Origin: Holacanthus passer
Lineage: Eukaryota; Chordata; Actinopteri; Pomacanthidae
Length of the DNA stretch: 64,000 nucleotides
Assembly (NCBI GenBank): GCA_025331565.1
Contig: JAFREQ010000025.1
Coordinates: forward strand, 2,108,001 to 2,172,000
Direction: 5' to 3'
A model generated the notes under the pieces. The model made no database searches and was not told the DNA's origin. It was given only the letters and a program-made list of their open reading frames with translations. Positions 14,204 to 26,400 of the stretch are shown here, piece after piece; position 1 is the first letter of the stretch, and each line of letters begins with the position of its first letter. The position numbers and the translations under genes are program-made.

Positions 14204-17200
14204 CCTTGGTGGAGATATTGACTTTGGCCTCTGTTTTTCCCAGGCCGTGCTCCTCGCCCAAGCTGCCCCATGCAGACACACACAGCAGGATTGAACATTA
14301 TGCCAGCAGGTACGTGGCTCGCTGTGCTGTGCTGTACATCACATCATTACCGCAAAGTCTCTCCCTCCCTCCCCCCTCCTCCCCTGCCTCCTCTGCCCCC
14401 TCACCCTTTAGTCTTCGCCTCACACTGATTGAAGTATTGATTTGGCTGCATTGTGCACTGTACTCCAGCCAGGGGAGAGACTGTACTGCCCAGCAGTTTC
14501 CTTCACGCTTACTCTCCACGCAAACACACGCTGGCGCACACAAGCAGAGCAGTTTGTGGTTGTTGTGTGTGTGTTTGGAGGTCAGTGGGGTTCAGCGTGC
14601 CTAGCGGCTTGTCACTTGCTGGGGCAGTGAGCCCATTGGTCACCTGGGAGCTGTTGGTGTGGATTAGTGTCTGTCTGACAGGTTATAAACAGGGCATATC
14701 ACTGGACTCCCACGCTCCTGGCAGCTCTGCCCACAGTTACTGCAGAGCTGGACACACACACATTGCATTTCCACTGAGCCTGCAGTGCGTGTGCATGTGT
14801 TTGTCTGTGTGTGTGCGCGCGTGCTTGCAAGTGTGCCATTGTGTATTAGTTCCCTCAGGGTTTTACACACAACCGCCATACACCCAGCCAAAACAGAGGG
14901 AACACACACCAACAAGAGAACAGGCACAATTGTCCTCTTTACCCCTCTTATCTCTCCTTTTTTCTCCTTCTCCTGTTTTCTGCTCGCCTGTTTTTTCCCT
15001 TTTATTCTTATCTTTGATCCTCCTCTTCTATTGTCTCCCACCCACACATTTATTTTCCCTCTGTTCCCATCTCTCTCTATCTCTCTCTCTTCTAGCTTTT
15101 TCTTCTCCATTCTTTAATATCTTCTCTGTTACATCCTCCTATATTAACTCATTTGGGGCTAATTACAGTACAATTTGCTTCTTCTTCTTCTTCTTGAGTC
15201 ATGCTGGTCACTCGGAGAAATCTTAGCCAGCATAATACTGTGGCTGAAAACATGGTCACGGTGAAACAGTGTAATTTAGTCAAACTGAGAAACATTCACA
15301 GAAAGTTTGTCTTTGCCTTCCTTGACGTGCTGAGAAAACAACAGAAAATCTCCCATTTACAGTTGGAAATACATTTTCAGATGTGTCACTGATAGTATCT
15401 TAGCAGCCTTACTCATAGCAAACCTTATTTTCAGGAAGCCATCTTCTCTTGAGCATCTTTTTTTCTGCACATGAATGAATCAGTAATGGTCTTTATTTGA
15501 GACAATAACCTCAATATATTTCATGTTTGACCTCATCAACTTGTTTTTGTAAATATTTGTTTATTCTGAATTTGATGCCAGTGACATGTTGGGACAGGAG
15601 CAACAAAAGACTGACAAAGTTGTGGACTGATCCAAAAACACCTGTTTGGATCATTCCACAGGTAAACAGGTTGATTGGTAACAGGTGATAGTATCATGAT
15701 TGGGTATGAAAGGTTCATCCTGGAAAGACTCAGTCGTTCACAAGCGAGGATGGAGAGAGGTTCAACACTTTGTCAAAGACATGATTGTATAAAGGAGATT
15801 ACTACATGGGCTCAGGAACACTTTGCAAAACTGGTAAACACAGTTTGTTTGCAAATGATTACATTCAGTTTTTATTGACGCTTTACTCAGCTTTCCAGTC
15901 TTTTTGGATTTGGTGTTATATAATGATAGGTCTTCAATTCTGAACACAGTTTTAAAGCATAAGGCTGGTGATATTATTATTATACTGTGGACTTCAAGCG
16001 CATTCTTTCCTACTGAAGACGTAAATCTTTAAAAGCGTATCATGAATATATCCTTTCATTATTCCATGAAACAGCTGGGCACTGTTGCTTTTAGTAAATG
16101 TTCCTCAAACAGACATTTCGGTGGGGACTATTTTCCAACGCAGATGTGGTGAGCAAGCGTTTTTGGCAGCAGGATTGTGTATGACGGATTAACTCTAAAT
16201 AAACTACAGCGCCCATATTCATCATAATGAAACATGTCAGCCAGTAGCTCATTGATGTGTTTTTAATAGTTCTAGCCACAATGGAGCTCTATGGCTCGGA
16301 GGCATGTATAAGCTGCATCAGGCTTTGCCAGACGGCGTTTGTTATTAGGATCAATTCACTGTTGCTTTTGGTGCTTTGGTGGAATTTGTTGGAAGTGAGA
16401 AAATATAGAATATCACTGGACTTTAAAACTGCTTGTGAATGAGTGAAAGACAAATGCTTTGTGACATACATTCATATTCAGATTCATATATACATCAGAT
16501 ATGGATGTTTGATAGGAGGAGTTGCAGATACATTAATAAAACTTTAAAATGTCCTTGTTCCTGTCTCTTATGAACCATTTGCTCAGGGTTTATATACTGC
16601 TAATAAATACTCAATAGGTATGATACGCAAACACCAGGATGTTGCATACTGAGGGACATGAACCATTATTTTTAATTACAATATTTTTTATTTCAGTCAA
16701 CAGTTTATGTTCAATTCATGTGAAGCCCACAAAGTTACATTTTTACTGAGACAAAATCAGAGGCATTTTCAATTCAGTGGTAGTGTTCTGGGCCTTTGTT
16801 AACCTTGCTGAATTGGACTACATGCTCATACCTCTAACCACAGGGTTAGTGGTTTGGTACCCGGTTCCTCGTGCCAACATGTCAATACTGCTCCGATGGT
16901 TCGACCAGTGTCTGGCAATCTGGCAAAAAGAGGCCGAGCAAAGATGAGAGGCATTGTTTTCGTTTTGCAAAAGCACCATCATTTACTGTGTATCCACGCA
17001 GTGTTTTTGTTGTGTCCCTCTTTCAGGTGTCGTTTATTGACCAGGGGTCCAGCGTTGCCATAAACACATTTTACTGGCTCCAATGAATGGGTATTGGCAT
17101 TTGCAGGTTTCGACACAATAAAAAAAGAGAAGTGTGAGCACACTGATCTGAGCACCGTCGTAATAGAAGGAGACAGCCTTTATTATGGGAATGTTAAGTA

Positions 17201-20200
17201 TTTTATCTATACTCAGGCAGCATGCAGAATTGACTTCAATCGTCTTTTCATTTCTCGCTTTCTTTCTTTCTCTCTCTCTCTCGCGCTTCTCTACCTGTCA
17301 GTTAATATTGGATATAAAGGGAGAAATCACATTTCTTATTTGAATTCATTCCCCGCGTTAATGGGAACTCGCCGCTCACTTTGAACACTAATGGAAAGTC
17401 AAACCGATATCAAAATACTGGATGTCATCACTGGCAGGTCAGTGTCTGAAATCCTTCCTCTTGGAATGACATATGAGACGGGAGTGTGTAGAAGTCTGCG
17501 TGTGTGCGTTTGTGTCAAAGTGCCCTTCAGCCAGTGAGGGGGATACGTGTTAATCCGTGGCAATAATGTAGTCTCCAGTCATCTCAAGGGAGATAAAGTA
17601 TTTGATGTTTGGGGTTAGGAAAGCCAAATTCGTAGGCATGTCAAACACAGAGTCAGCCTCCGTCTCTCCCTCTCTCTCTCTTTCTCTTTGTATCTCCCAC
17701 CCCTCCCCCTTATCGATGCAGGAGTTCATTCCTTTCATCATCGGCGCTGCTTCGACATCTTATAGAGGATGGATGAGAAGCAGATAATAAAAAACCTCTT
17801 AGAACTCTGTTAGGATTTCTTACCCTCGCTCCCTCTCACTTCCTCTCACATCTATTTACTTTCATACGAGAAGCTTAACACACATGTATGCACAAGACAC
17901 CCACTCATATTGTTCCCTATTACTTTCTGCCCTTTCCTTTCTCATCTGCTGTCGTCCCTGACTCCGTGTTTGCGGAGGCCTTCTGATGAAGAGTGTCGCA
18001 GGGTGAAAAACGAGCGGTCGGGTTCACAGGCCGAGCCTCCTGTAACAGGACATAGATAAATCCTAAATTTCTCAGTGTTCAGGTCTCATTTGACACCGGA
18101 GAGAAAAAGGATGTAATGTGGATGTCCCTGACAGCCCCTACATCACTCTCCCCTCCTCCTTCTCCTCCTCCTCACATCCCTCACTCCTTCAGCTGACGAC
18201 ATTCTGCGAAAGATGATGCAGTGTGGGGTGTGTCGTGTGTGTTTGCTGCAGCGTTGATTTACTTTCATGTGGCACGTGTGTGTGTGTGTGTGTGCATGCA
18301 TGTGCGCAGCCACCAGCTTCCAAGCACATTTGCATCAGTGGGTTGGTTCTCTGTGCTGGTTAATGACCTTAATTGTGAAGGAGAAACCCTGTCTTTGATC
18401 GTCCGACACTGTTTTATATCATTACTGTGTGATATTCAGCGGACTGCACTTTGAACCTGGATCTACTTAATGTCATTTCTTCCCAACATTTCCTTTAAGT
18501 GGGTGTTGGAGAGTGGTTGGCCTTGTGCATTCAGGTGTAAGCTATACATGTGGGTGGAGGAGACGGAGACGAATGATGGCGAGCGAAGGTCAGTCAAGAA
18601 AAAGCGAGAGTAATGTTAAAGCACAGCTGCTAATTCTTCTTCTATGAATGAGTGGCAAATGATGATCTGGTCACACAAACACAACCAGAAAGACAACAGT
18701 AATAATATTTTTGTGAAAAGCATTTTACTGTGTCCAAGTATATTATAATTAACCATGAAACAGCAAAAGTTGCCAAATGAATGCAAACAACTGAGTAATG
18801 TGCCAAATTTAATGAAGTTGCACCCTGTATGAGAGTGTAAGAGGCTATGCTAAATAATTTGGGAGTAGTTTATTTTAGCCAGTATATTAGCCATAGCACA
18901 CACTTAGCCAAAATATGCACTTTAATATGTTGCGCTACATTCTTGCCACAGCCAGCCTAAATGTAGTATAAATCCAATTTCTCTTTAATTTCATTATTTT
19001 TTGATTTAGTAAATGGACTGAATTTATCCAGAGTGCTTTCATTCAAAGCACTTGCCATTTCCACACAGCCACACACACTGATGGCAGCGAGCTATCATGC
19101 AACACGCTGGACTAAATATTGGGAGCAGCTGGGCTTCAGTGTCAACGTTGCGTCAACACAGAGTCCATCTACCGTTTTTAATTTTTAAAATTTTGGCGCA
19201 GTGATGCGATTTTTCATATTCAACCTAAAGCACCGTGTATTTTTCACTCACTCAACTTATTTTTTCCCAACGCTGCATTTATGTGTTATAGTAGTGAAAC
19301 AGCTGTCAGGACACAATACAGAGCAAGAAGCACTGTCCTTGGTCCTGAAAAACCACAGCAGCAGTGTTGACAGAAATTTTGATTCAGCTTTAGTCAAATT
19401 TTAGTTGTCTGAATTGTTTTAGGTTTAGTCTATTTTAGTTGAAGATTTTAGTCAGGTAAATCTACTGTGGATTTATGGGTTTAGTTAAAGTGTAATGCCT
19501 TATGCACGTTTGCATTATAACATGTATCTAGAAGTTCCAGACTCATTATGTAAAAACTATGACGAAAATTTCTTTGTCAATGAAATGAACGCTCACACTC
19601 ACTCACACAGTCACTATGGTGCCGGACAGCAGCACATTTCTGAAAGGCTGTTTTATTGCCTGCAAGCTGCTCGACAGAGTACAGTATTTTATCAGAATTT
19701 TATCCTCCCTCCTCGTGGACACGTTTATTGCTTGCACTCTGTGGCAAAAAAAGAATTTCTGCCATTTCTGTGGGACACTTGCTGTTCAGTTTCAGTCTGT
19801 AATAGGTTGCTAACAGGCCACAAGTCTTATTCACTCTACTTAAAAGCTAAATTGTTCTGATTGTTTCTTTTATCTTGTGTTAGAGGAAGCATATTTCCCC
19901 AGTGTGTGATAATATCAATGTGGTGCTTTTGCTTTTTTCCTGCATTTGCTCTGACTTATCCTGCATTTCTCTTTTGTGTGTCTGCTTGTGTGTGTTTATA
20001 TCAAATGCTGTCCACGGTGTGTGTATGTGTGTATATGTATAGATTGGCAGAAATGGAGAGCCAGAATTGTTCATTCTTCACGGATAGCCTGTCTCCTGAT
20101 GAAAGTCTGTGAGTATGCTGCCGCCCCCACACAAACAACTCCCACATTACAACCTTCCACTGGGATTATGTGTGTTATGTGTGTACACTCTTTCCTCTTG

Positions 20201-20421
20201 ATACCTTGACTGTTTTGTGTGTGTGTGTGTGCTCAGTATTGCGCATGTACGTGCGACCGTTAGGGGGGAAAGGGCGGGTCATTGTATAAATAATCAGCCA
20301 CATAATGAAAACAACCCGCAGCGAACGACATGCACACAGTCCCCCTTCATCATGCACATGCCTGCTGTGATTGAAGTCTTTGGTTATGGGTAGATACACA
20401 ATGCCCCACTGAGGAGGGAGG

Positions 20422-20467
<46 letters not shown>

Positions 20468-23400
20468 CATGTGTGTGTTTGTAGAAGCTGGCTGAGTGGC
20501 CGGGCAGTGGCGAGGTTACAGCAGCGAGAGGAATTAGGGATGTTTGATGTGAATGAGGCAGCCAACAAGGTGATTTCATTGTGGAAAGCAGAGAAGGTGC
20601 CAGGTGGACAAAGTGGTTGGGGTTGTTTGAGATTGTGTATTTGTCCACATCTCATTTTATTGACATCTATGTGGGCTGTCGAGCGTTTCCTCCTTTTCTG
20701 GGAGGGTTCCTCTGTTTTGTTTTTCTAATCTGGCTTTAAAGTCAAGGTTGCATGCCCAGCAGCTCTGTGCGAGGTATTGTCTTGTCTTTTAGGCCTCCAG
20801 GTGTGTGTGTCTGTATGTATGTGTGTGCATTTTGAAGTGTGATCATTATGTTTTTTCAGATGTTTTTTTGTGTGCGTGCGCTCTGAGATAAAGCTGTGAT
20901 TGACACCACATTAAAAGCTAGTTTTAGGCTCAGACAAGAGAACAATAGTTTTCAAGCAGTGCAACACTGTTCACTACTGACACATGTGCTTCTCAAGCCT
21001 GCTCCCAGTGTCTTCGTTGCCATGTGCATGTATCTGGAGTGGATGGAGCTTTGTGTGCACCAGCGCATGCACATATAGTATTTGCACCTGTGTCTGTCTG
21101 TAATTCTGTGCCTGAGAGTGTGTTTGTATGCATGACACTTCACTTCTACCCCCTTTATGTGTAGCGCTGCTGTTTTCTGCTCTTGCTCGCTTGTACCTTG
21201 TTGTTCTTACTCTGCGAACCCGTCCCTCTGTCTGTCAGTGACTCTCTGTATTTCCCGCTGCATGGCTCTGTACATGCCGCTGTGCTATCTGTGCCTCCAG
21301 CTGGTGTTTGCCTGGCATCACACCGCTTCCTGTCCTGAACCATGCTGCCTGTGTGTGCAGCCTTCGCCCTGCAGCTGTACGCATTGTTCACCGTCGCTGG
21401 TTATTGCCACATGTTGAACCCTTAGATGCAAAGTTCAAACTCCAAAAATGATCCATATCATACTTGATGGTTTTTAAATAACAGTTGGAGTCCCACCCCA
21501 ACATTATTTAAAGTTTGTAATATTTATGTGCATGTGAATAACATTATTAAACTTCAGCAAATATATTAGACTCTACCTCTCTACTAAGCTAGCTAACCCA
21601 TTAAGCTATTGCAATATTTCATTTACGATTACAATCATGTTACCAAGCTCATGTAAGCAAGCTATGAAGTAGGATAATTTGATTATAATAGCAGATACTC
21701 TTTCATGTAATTATAATCAGAGTGTTAATGCTATGTAAAACAGCTTTCAATTTATTGATACAAATATCTCTGAGGTAGAAGTATGTAGGTAACATATCAC
21801 ATGTAAAATTGAAATGTGGGAGAGTGGTGATTTAAATTTTCCATGGTTTGTGCCTATGGATCATTTTTGACCATCTTATGGGAAACTGGGATTAAAACTT
21901 TTTATTAAAGTAAAAGAGGTAAATTAAAGCTTTGAATAGGATGAAATCAAAAGCACATTTTTTTTTTAGGAAAACCTGTAAAATGAAATGCTTAAATATT
22001 TTTCCAGTTTCTTGTTGACTCAATGCGTCTAAGGGTTAAGTGGGACTTTCTAAATCACAGATCTGACAGTAGAGGTGTGCTGCAGCTAAAGTGGATCTTG
22101 CCATCTGTAAAAAAACGGTCTGCTTGAACTTGGCCTATAAATACCACTGTGATGTACAATTTGGCGTTGCACTGCAAAACCTATAAGATGCTATTAACTG
22201 TGGCTCGATAAAGTAGTTTGCTTTGTAGCCCAAAGTGTTATTGCACCATATAAATAGACAAACAGCTGTCTTTCCATTAAATTAATTGCCAAACATTCAC
22301 AGACGCATTTATCGTTTTTAAGCTGTAGGTCTACTATCATAGATCTGCACATTAAGTTTTATGTTCCATTGTCAATGAAGTGTTTATTATTCAGGCAATA
22401 CTTGAAGATCCACCTTCTACTTTTGATAAATGTCAGTGTGTTTTAACAGTGTGTTAAGCTGAGTTTATTACAGACCATTTAATATTTGGACTGTGAACTG
22501 GCACAGCGCCTTCGTCATAGTGCCCCGTCCTGTCCCGTCCTGTCCAGTCTTGTTTCATTGCGTCTCGTCCTGTAACACCTCTCCTCGCCCCGCTTGCCTT
22601 GCCTCGCTTTGGCCTGTCTGCTGTCCAATGCCGTCCTTGGCTCTGCTTTGTGCTGCTGGTGGCTGTGTGGTGGTGGCTCAGTGTGCTGTCTCCTGTGTGG
22701 GGGACTCAGGGATGAAGATCAGTACCTCCTGCGTCACTCCAGCCCAGCCCTGGACCATGACTCACCCTGCGGACAGCATATGCTGCTGGCCCACCTGGAG
22801 CACCAGGACAAGGAGCAGCTCCAATGCACCCTGGCCCGCCTGGAGAACGAGAACAGGTCTGTATCCAGGAGTGAGCAGTGAGTCTAGAGCTGGATTCCTT
22901 TCTTGATTTGTTCAGGTGTTGGAGTCATTACTGCATGCTTGTTTTCACACAGCAAATCCTTCTGAACAAGACTGATCACACATATTTTCGTACATCACAT
23001 CCTTAAAACGTATTTATGTAAGCGTTGAGAACTATGTTGCTTTTGATTTGGTTATAGATTTGAATGAGCTTTAGATTAAGGTTTGGAATAAGGCCTGTAG
23101 CAGAGATATAAAAGTTTGTTTATTTGGAGCCATTACAGTCTTTTCAGTTTGTCTGCTGCCATTTGCAGACCTTCAGCAGAGAGTAAACACTTTCACACTC
23201 TAAATTCTAATGAACAGCCTTGAGAAAAAAGCTATTTTCTGTGCGCATACCTGAAAGTAAAGCCTGTGAAATAATGCGATGATGACATGGAAATACTTGA
23301 CAGTTTGCTGGTGTCCTGCAGACGGAACGGGTCTATTATGGATTAACTGGTGCGAGACACGTGTAATGCATCTCTGACATACATTATATTAGATGGCAAA

Positions 23401-26400
23401 AGCTTCCATTTGAATGTCTCATGTCCTTGTAGCTGAAAGGGTCAGACATTTTGCATAAATGAAGCAAATTCATTTCTCCTATCCTCTTAATTGGTTACCA
23501 GAGGCAGCCTTTATGCGAATGATTCATATGAATAATTTTCTCTTGTCTTCAGCTCGGTGACCTTTCCACACACACAGTGACGTATGGCTACATACACACA
23601 CATGCACGCACGCACACTTTTGCCCTTTGGATGTCTGAAACCTTGACCCAGTTCAGTTTTTGTACAAAGCGTGCCTCCTGTTTTGACTCTGCACTGTGCT
23701 CTGTTGCCCTTATTTATGATTATAGTTGCTGCTTTTGCTCGGTTTATATCCTCTGCTGCGGCTCATACCTGAACAATAAATCTGTACCAGAATCAAACAA
23801 CTTCAACCCTATTGTTTTTGGGACCTCTTTAATAGCTTTAAAAAATACACATTGTATTACCACCTTGATAGTTCATGCATTTTCTTAATTTTACATGAAT
23901 CGCATATAAATCTGATTTGGAAGAGCTGACTCAAATGATTCACAAGTCTGTAGAAAAATATGCACTACTTCAGTATCAGATACCCGAGCTGTAAAATAAG
24001 GTTAAGTACAGTAGCTTTTCATCTTCCCTGTTTTGGGGAGAAACTTTTGTATTATTATTTCACATATGGAGTCTGTGGGATCCCAAACAAGGAGGAAGTA
24101 AAACCAGTGACAGTGGGGTTGATCCACAGGACTGGATATTTGGACATGATGACACTTTAATTTGTGCAGTTTCTGTTTGTCCCAAACACAATGTTATTAC
24201 TAATTCAACACCAAAATGGACCAGCATGATTTTTCAGCACCCAAATAAATTAAAGCACCCTCCTTCAGTGATGCTTCACAGCCCAGAGCACAGTCAGTTA
24301 ATGGCCTTAAAAATCACACATGTAAGAGGTAGAAGACGGTGATTTATTGCAGCTTATGTGCACAATGAAGATGATTGCTCTCCACATGGAAAGATATCAA
24401 CAATACATTAGCCCCATGCTGAACTGTCTTTATGTGTCAGTATTTACGCATGTGGTGAAATTATTCTAATTATATAACTCACAAACATTTCATTATTATG
24501 TGTAGGTGCATTCCTGTTTGTGTCAGCTGGAATATTTAGTCGTGCGTATGCGTTTTGCATACTGCATCAACACATGGGCCTGACTGTTTTCTGTCCATCT
24601 GTCCACTGTGGGTCCTCAGGGTGCTGCAGGGCGAGTACAGGAGGCTCAAGTGGAAGCACGAGGAGGCGGCGTCGGTTCCCATGCTGACCGAGGCCGGAGA
24701 GGGAGGTCCAGGTTCACCCACAGCGGAGGGGCAGCAGGATGAGGAGCTCCTGGCCGAGGCGCGGGTCCTCCGACAACACAAGACCCGCCTGGAGACCCGT
24801 ATGCAGATCCTGGAAGACCACAACAAACAGCTGGAGTCCCAGCTGCGCAGGCTCAGGGAGCTACTGCTACAGGTACTCCATGGGAGTCGAGGAGGAGGGC
24901 TGTGATGGAGAGAGAATAAATACATTTACCAAAGTACTGTACCTACATACAGTTTTGAGGTTCTTGGAGTTTTGCAGTATTTCTATTTCAAATCCACTAC
25001 GTTTCAGAGGGAAATGTAGTACTTTTGCTCCATTACATTTATTTAACGGCTATCGTCACTGGTTATTTTGTAGATTCACATGTTACACAAAAAACATGTA
25101 ATTATAATGTTATTTCACTAAGGATTTTCAGAGCAGTATCCTAGAAAAAAAACATTTAAATCCAAGTAAGTATTTATTTCTTATTTGTTATTGGAAACTT
25201 CAGTCTTCATAAATATTGAATATTGTGAGTTTGTTTGTAGGTAAATTTCATGTTTCCATGTTTAGCTGCAGTGATCTGACCAACCAGTCTCAGTGTTACA
25301 CTAGCTTAGTATTCTGAATTAATTCGTATTAAGTGTACCAACTGAAAACTCTCTATTTTCCCTCTAATTGTTCTTTCCTAGGAAATTATTTTCAATATAT
25401 GGACCCATAAATTAAAGCATTACCATATTTTGCTGAAGGATGGATAAACTCAGCATTATATAAAATAGTTGCAAAAGAATCCTGTCACATTGATGGATCA
25501 AAAAAAGTAAAGAGCAATTTGGATATTTTCAAGTAAGTAATTCACAGTATTCCCTCTTCCAATGAACCGATAGTGGTAGAAGTGGCTGCTTTATCTGAGC
25601 AGTTGAATGAATGAATCATAGCGTCCAGGAGACAGTTGAGCCAGTGTTTTAGCCTCAGAGTTTGTGGAGATATCCAGTGCTGTGCGATAAGCTTCTTGGC
25701 TGTTCACATACCACTCAGCCATATCTTACATGCCCTTTCTGGAAGTAGCAACTCTGAAGAGTCATTAAAGAGGTGAAGAACTGGAGCCATTTGTCAAGGT
25801 GGAGATGGGGCATGCAATTTCCTGCCAAAAGGAGTGCAGTTCCATACCACGTATATAAAGGTACCTAGTGTTCCAAGTGGACAAAATGGAACAATAATGG
25901 TGGGAAGATAAACCCATGAAATGTCTTACCTGGGTTGTCATATAGGTCTTTTGATTTTTTGGATTTTATGTCTTTTCTGGGGTCCCTCAGGGTTCTATTC
26001 TGGGCCCCTTTCATTTAGCATTAAAAACACCCAAAATTCAGAAAAAAGCAACCAAATGCACAAAGTACAGACAACAGCAGCAATTATTGTTTCCAGAGGA
26101 CACTAAGAAGTGATGAAAATTGCTTGGACACATGCCATCTCTCTGTCACATGCCATCGTTAATGACTCATGTGAGTTAATTAAGTCGGGTTTGTGTAACA
26201 TTGGTTTTATGTTGTGGATTTCTGACTTTTCTTCACCATGCACATGCACTTAAAGTGGCTGCTGCAAGCACCTCACAGGACCTTGCAGGGCAAAAATGTG
26301 GATTTTGGTCATTTGAATGATTTGTGATTTTAGTGTTTATGACAGATATGAGCTTTTACCATCCTCCCACCAGTGTTGACAGACGACCAAGTATGTACAC

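Noticed and set aside
14453..15226. Longest single open frame in the window (257 aa, +)
   Set aside because: Composition is Cys/Ser/Leu/Thr-rich from CA- and CT-rich sequence, overlaps unrelated frames on both strands, and resembles no protein family; it lies in a drp2 intron.
20175..20655. Leu-Ser-rich open frames on - strand
   Set aside because: Translation of the (AG)n microsatellite.
22493..22709. C/T-rich stretch with open frames before a drp2 exon
   Set aside because: Degenerate 'cgtcctgtc' repeats and the polypyrimidine tract of the 22710 exon; no independent gene.
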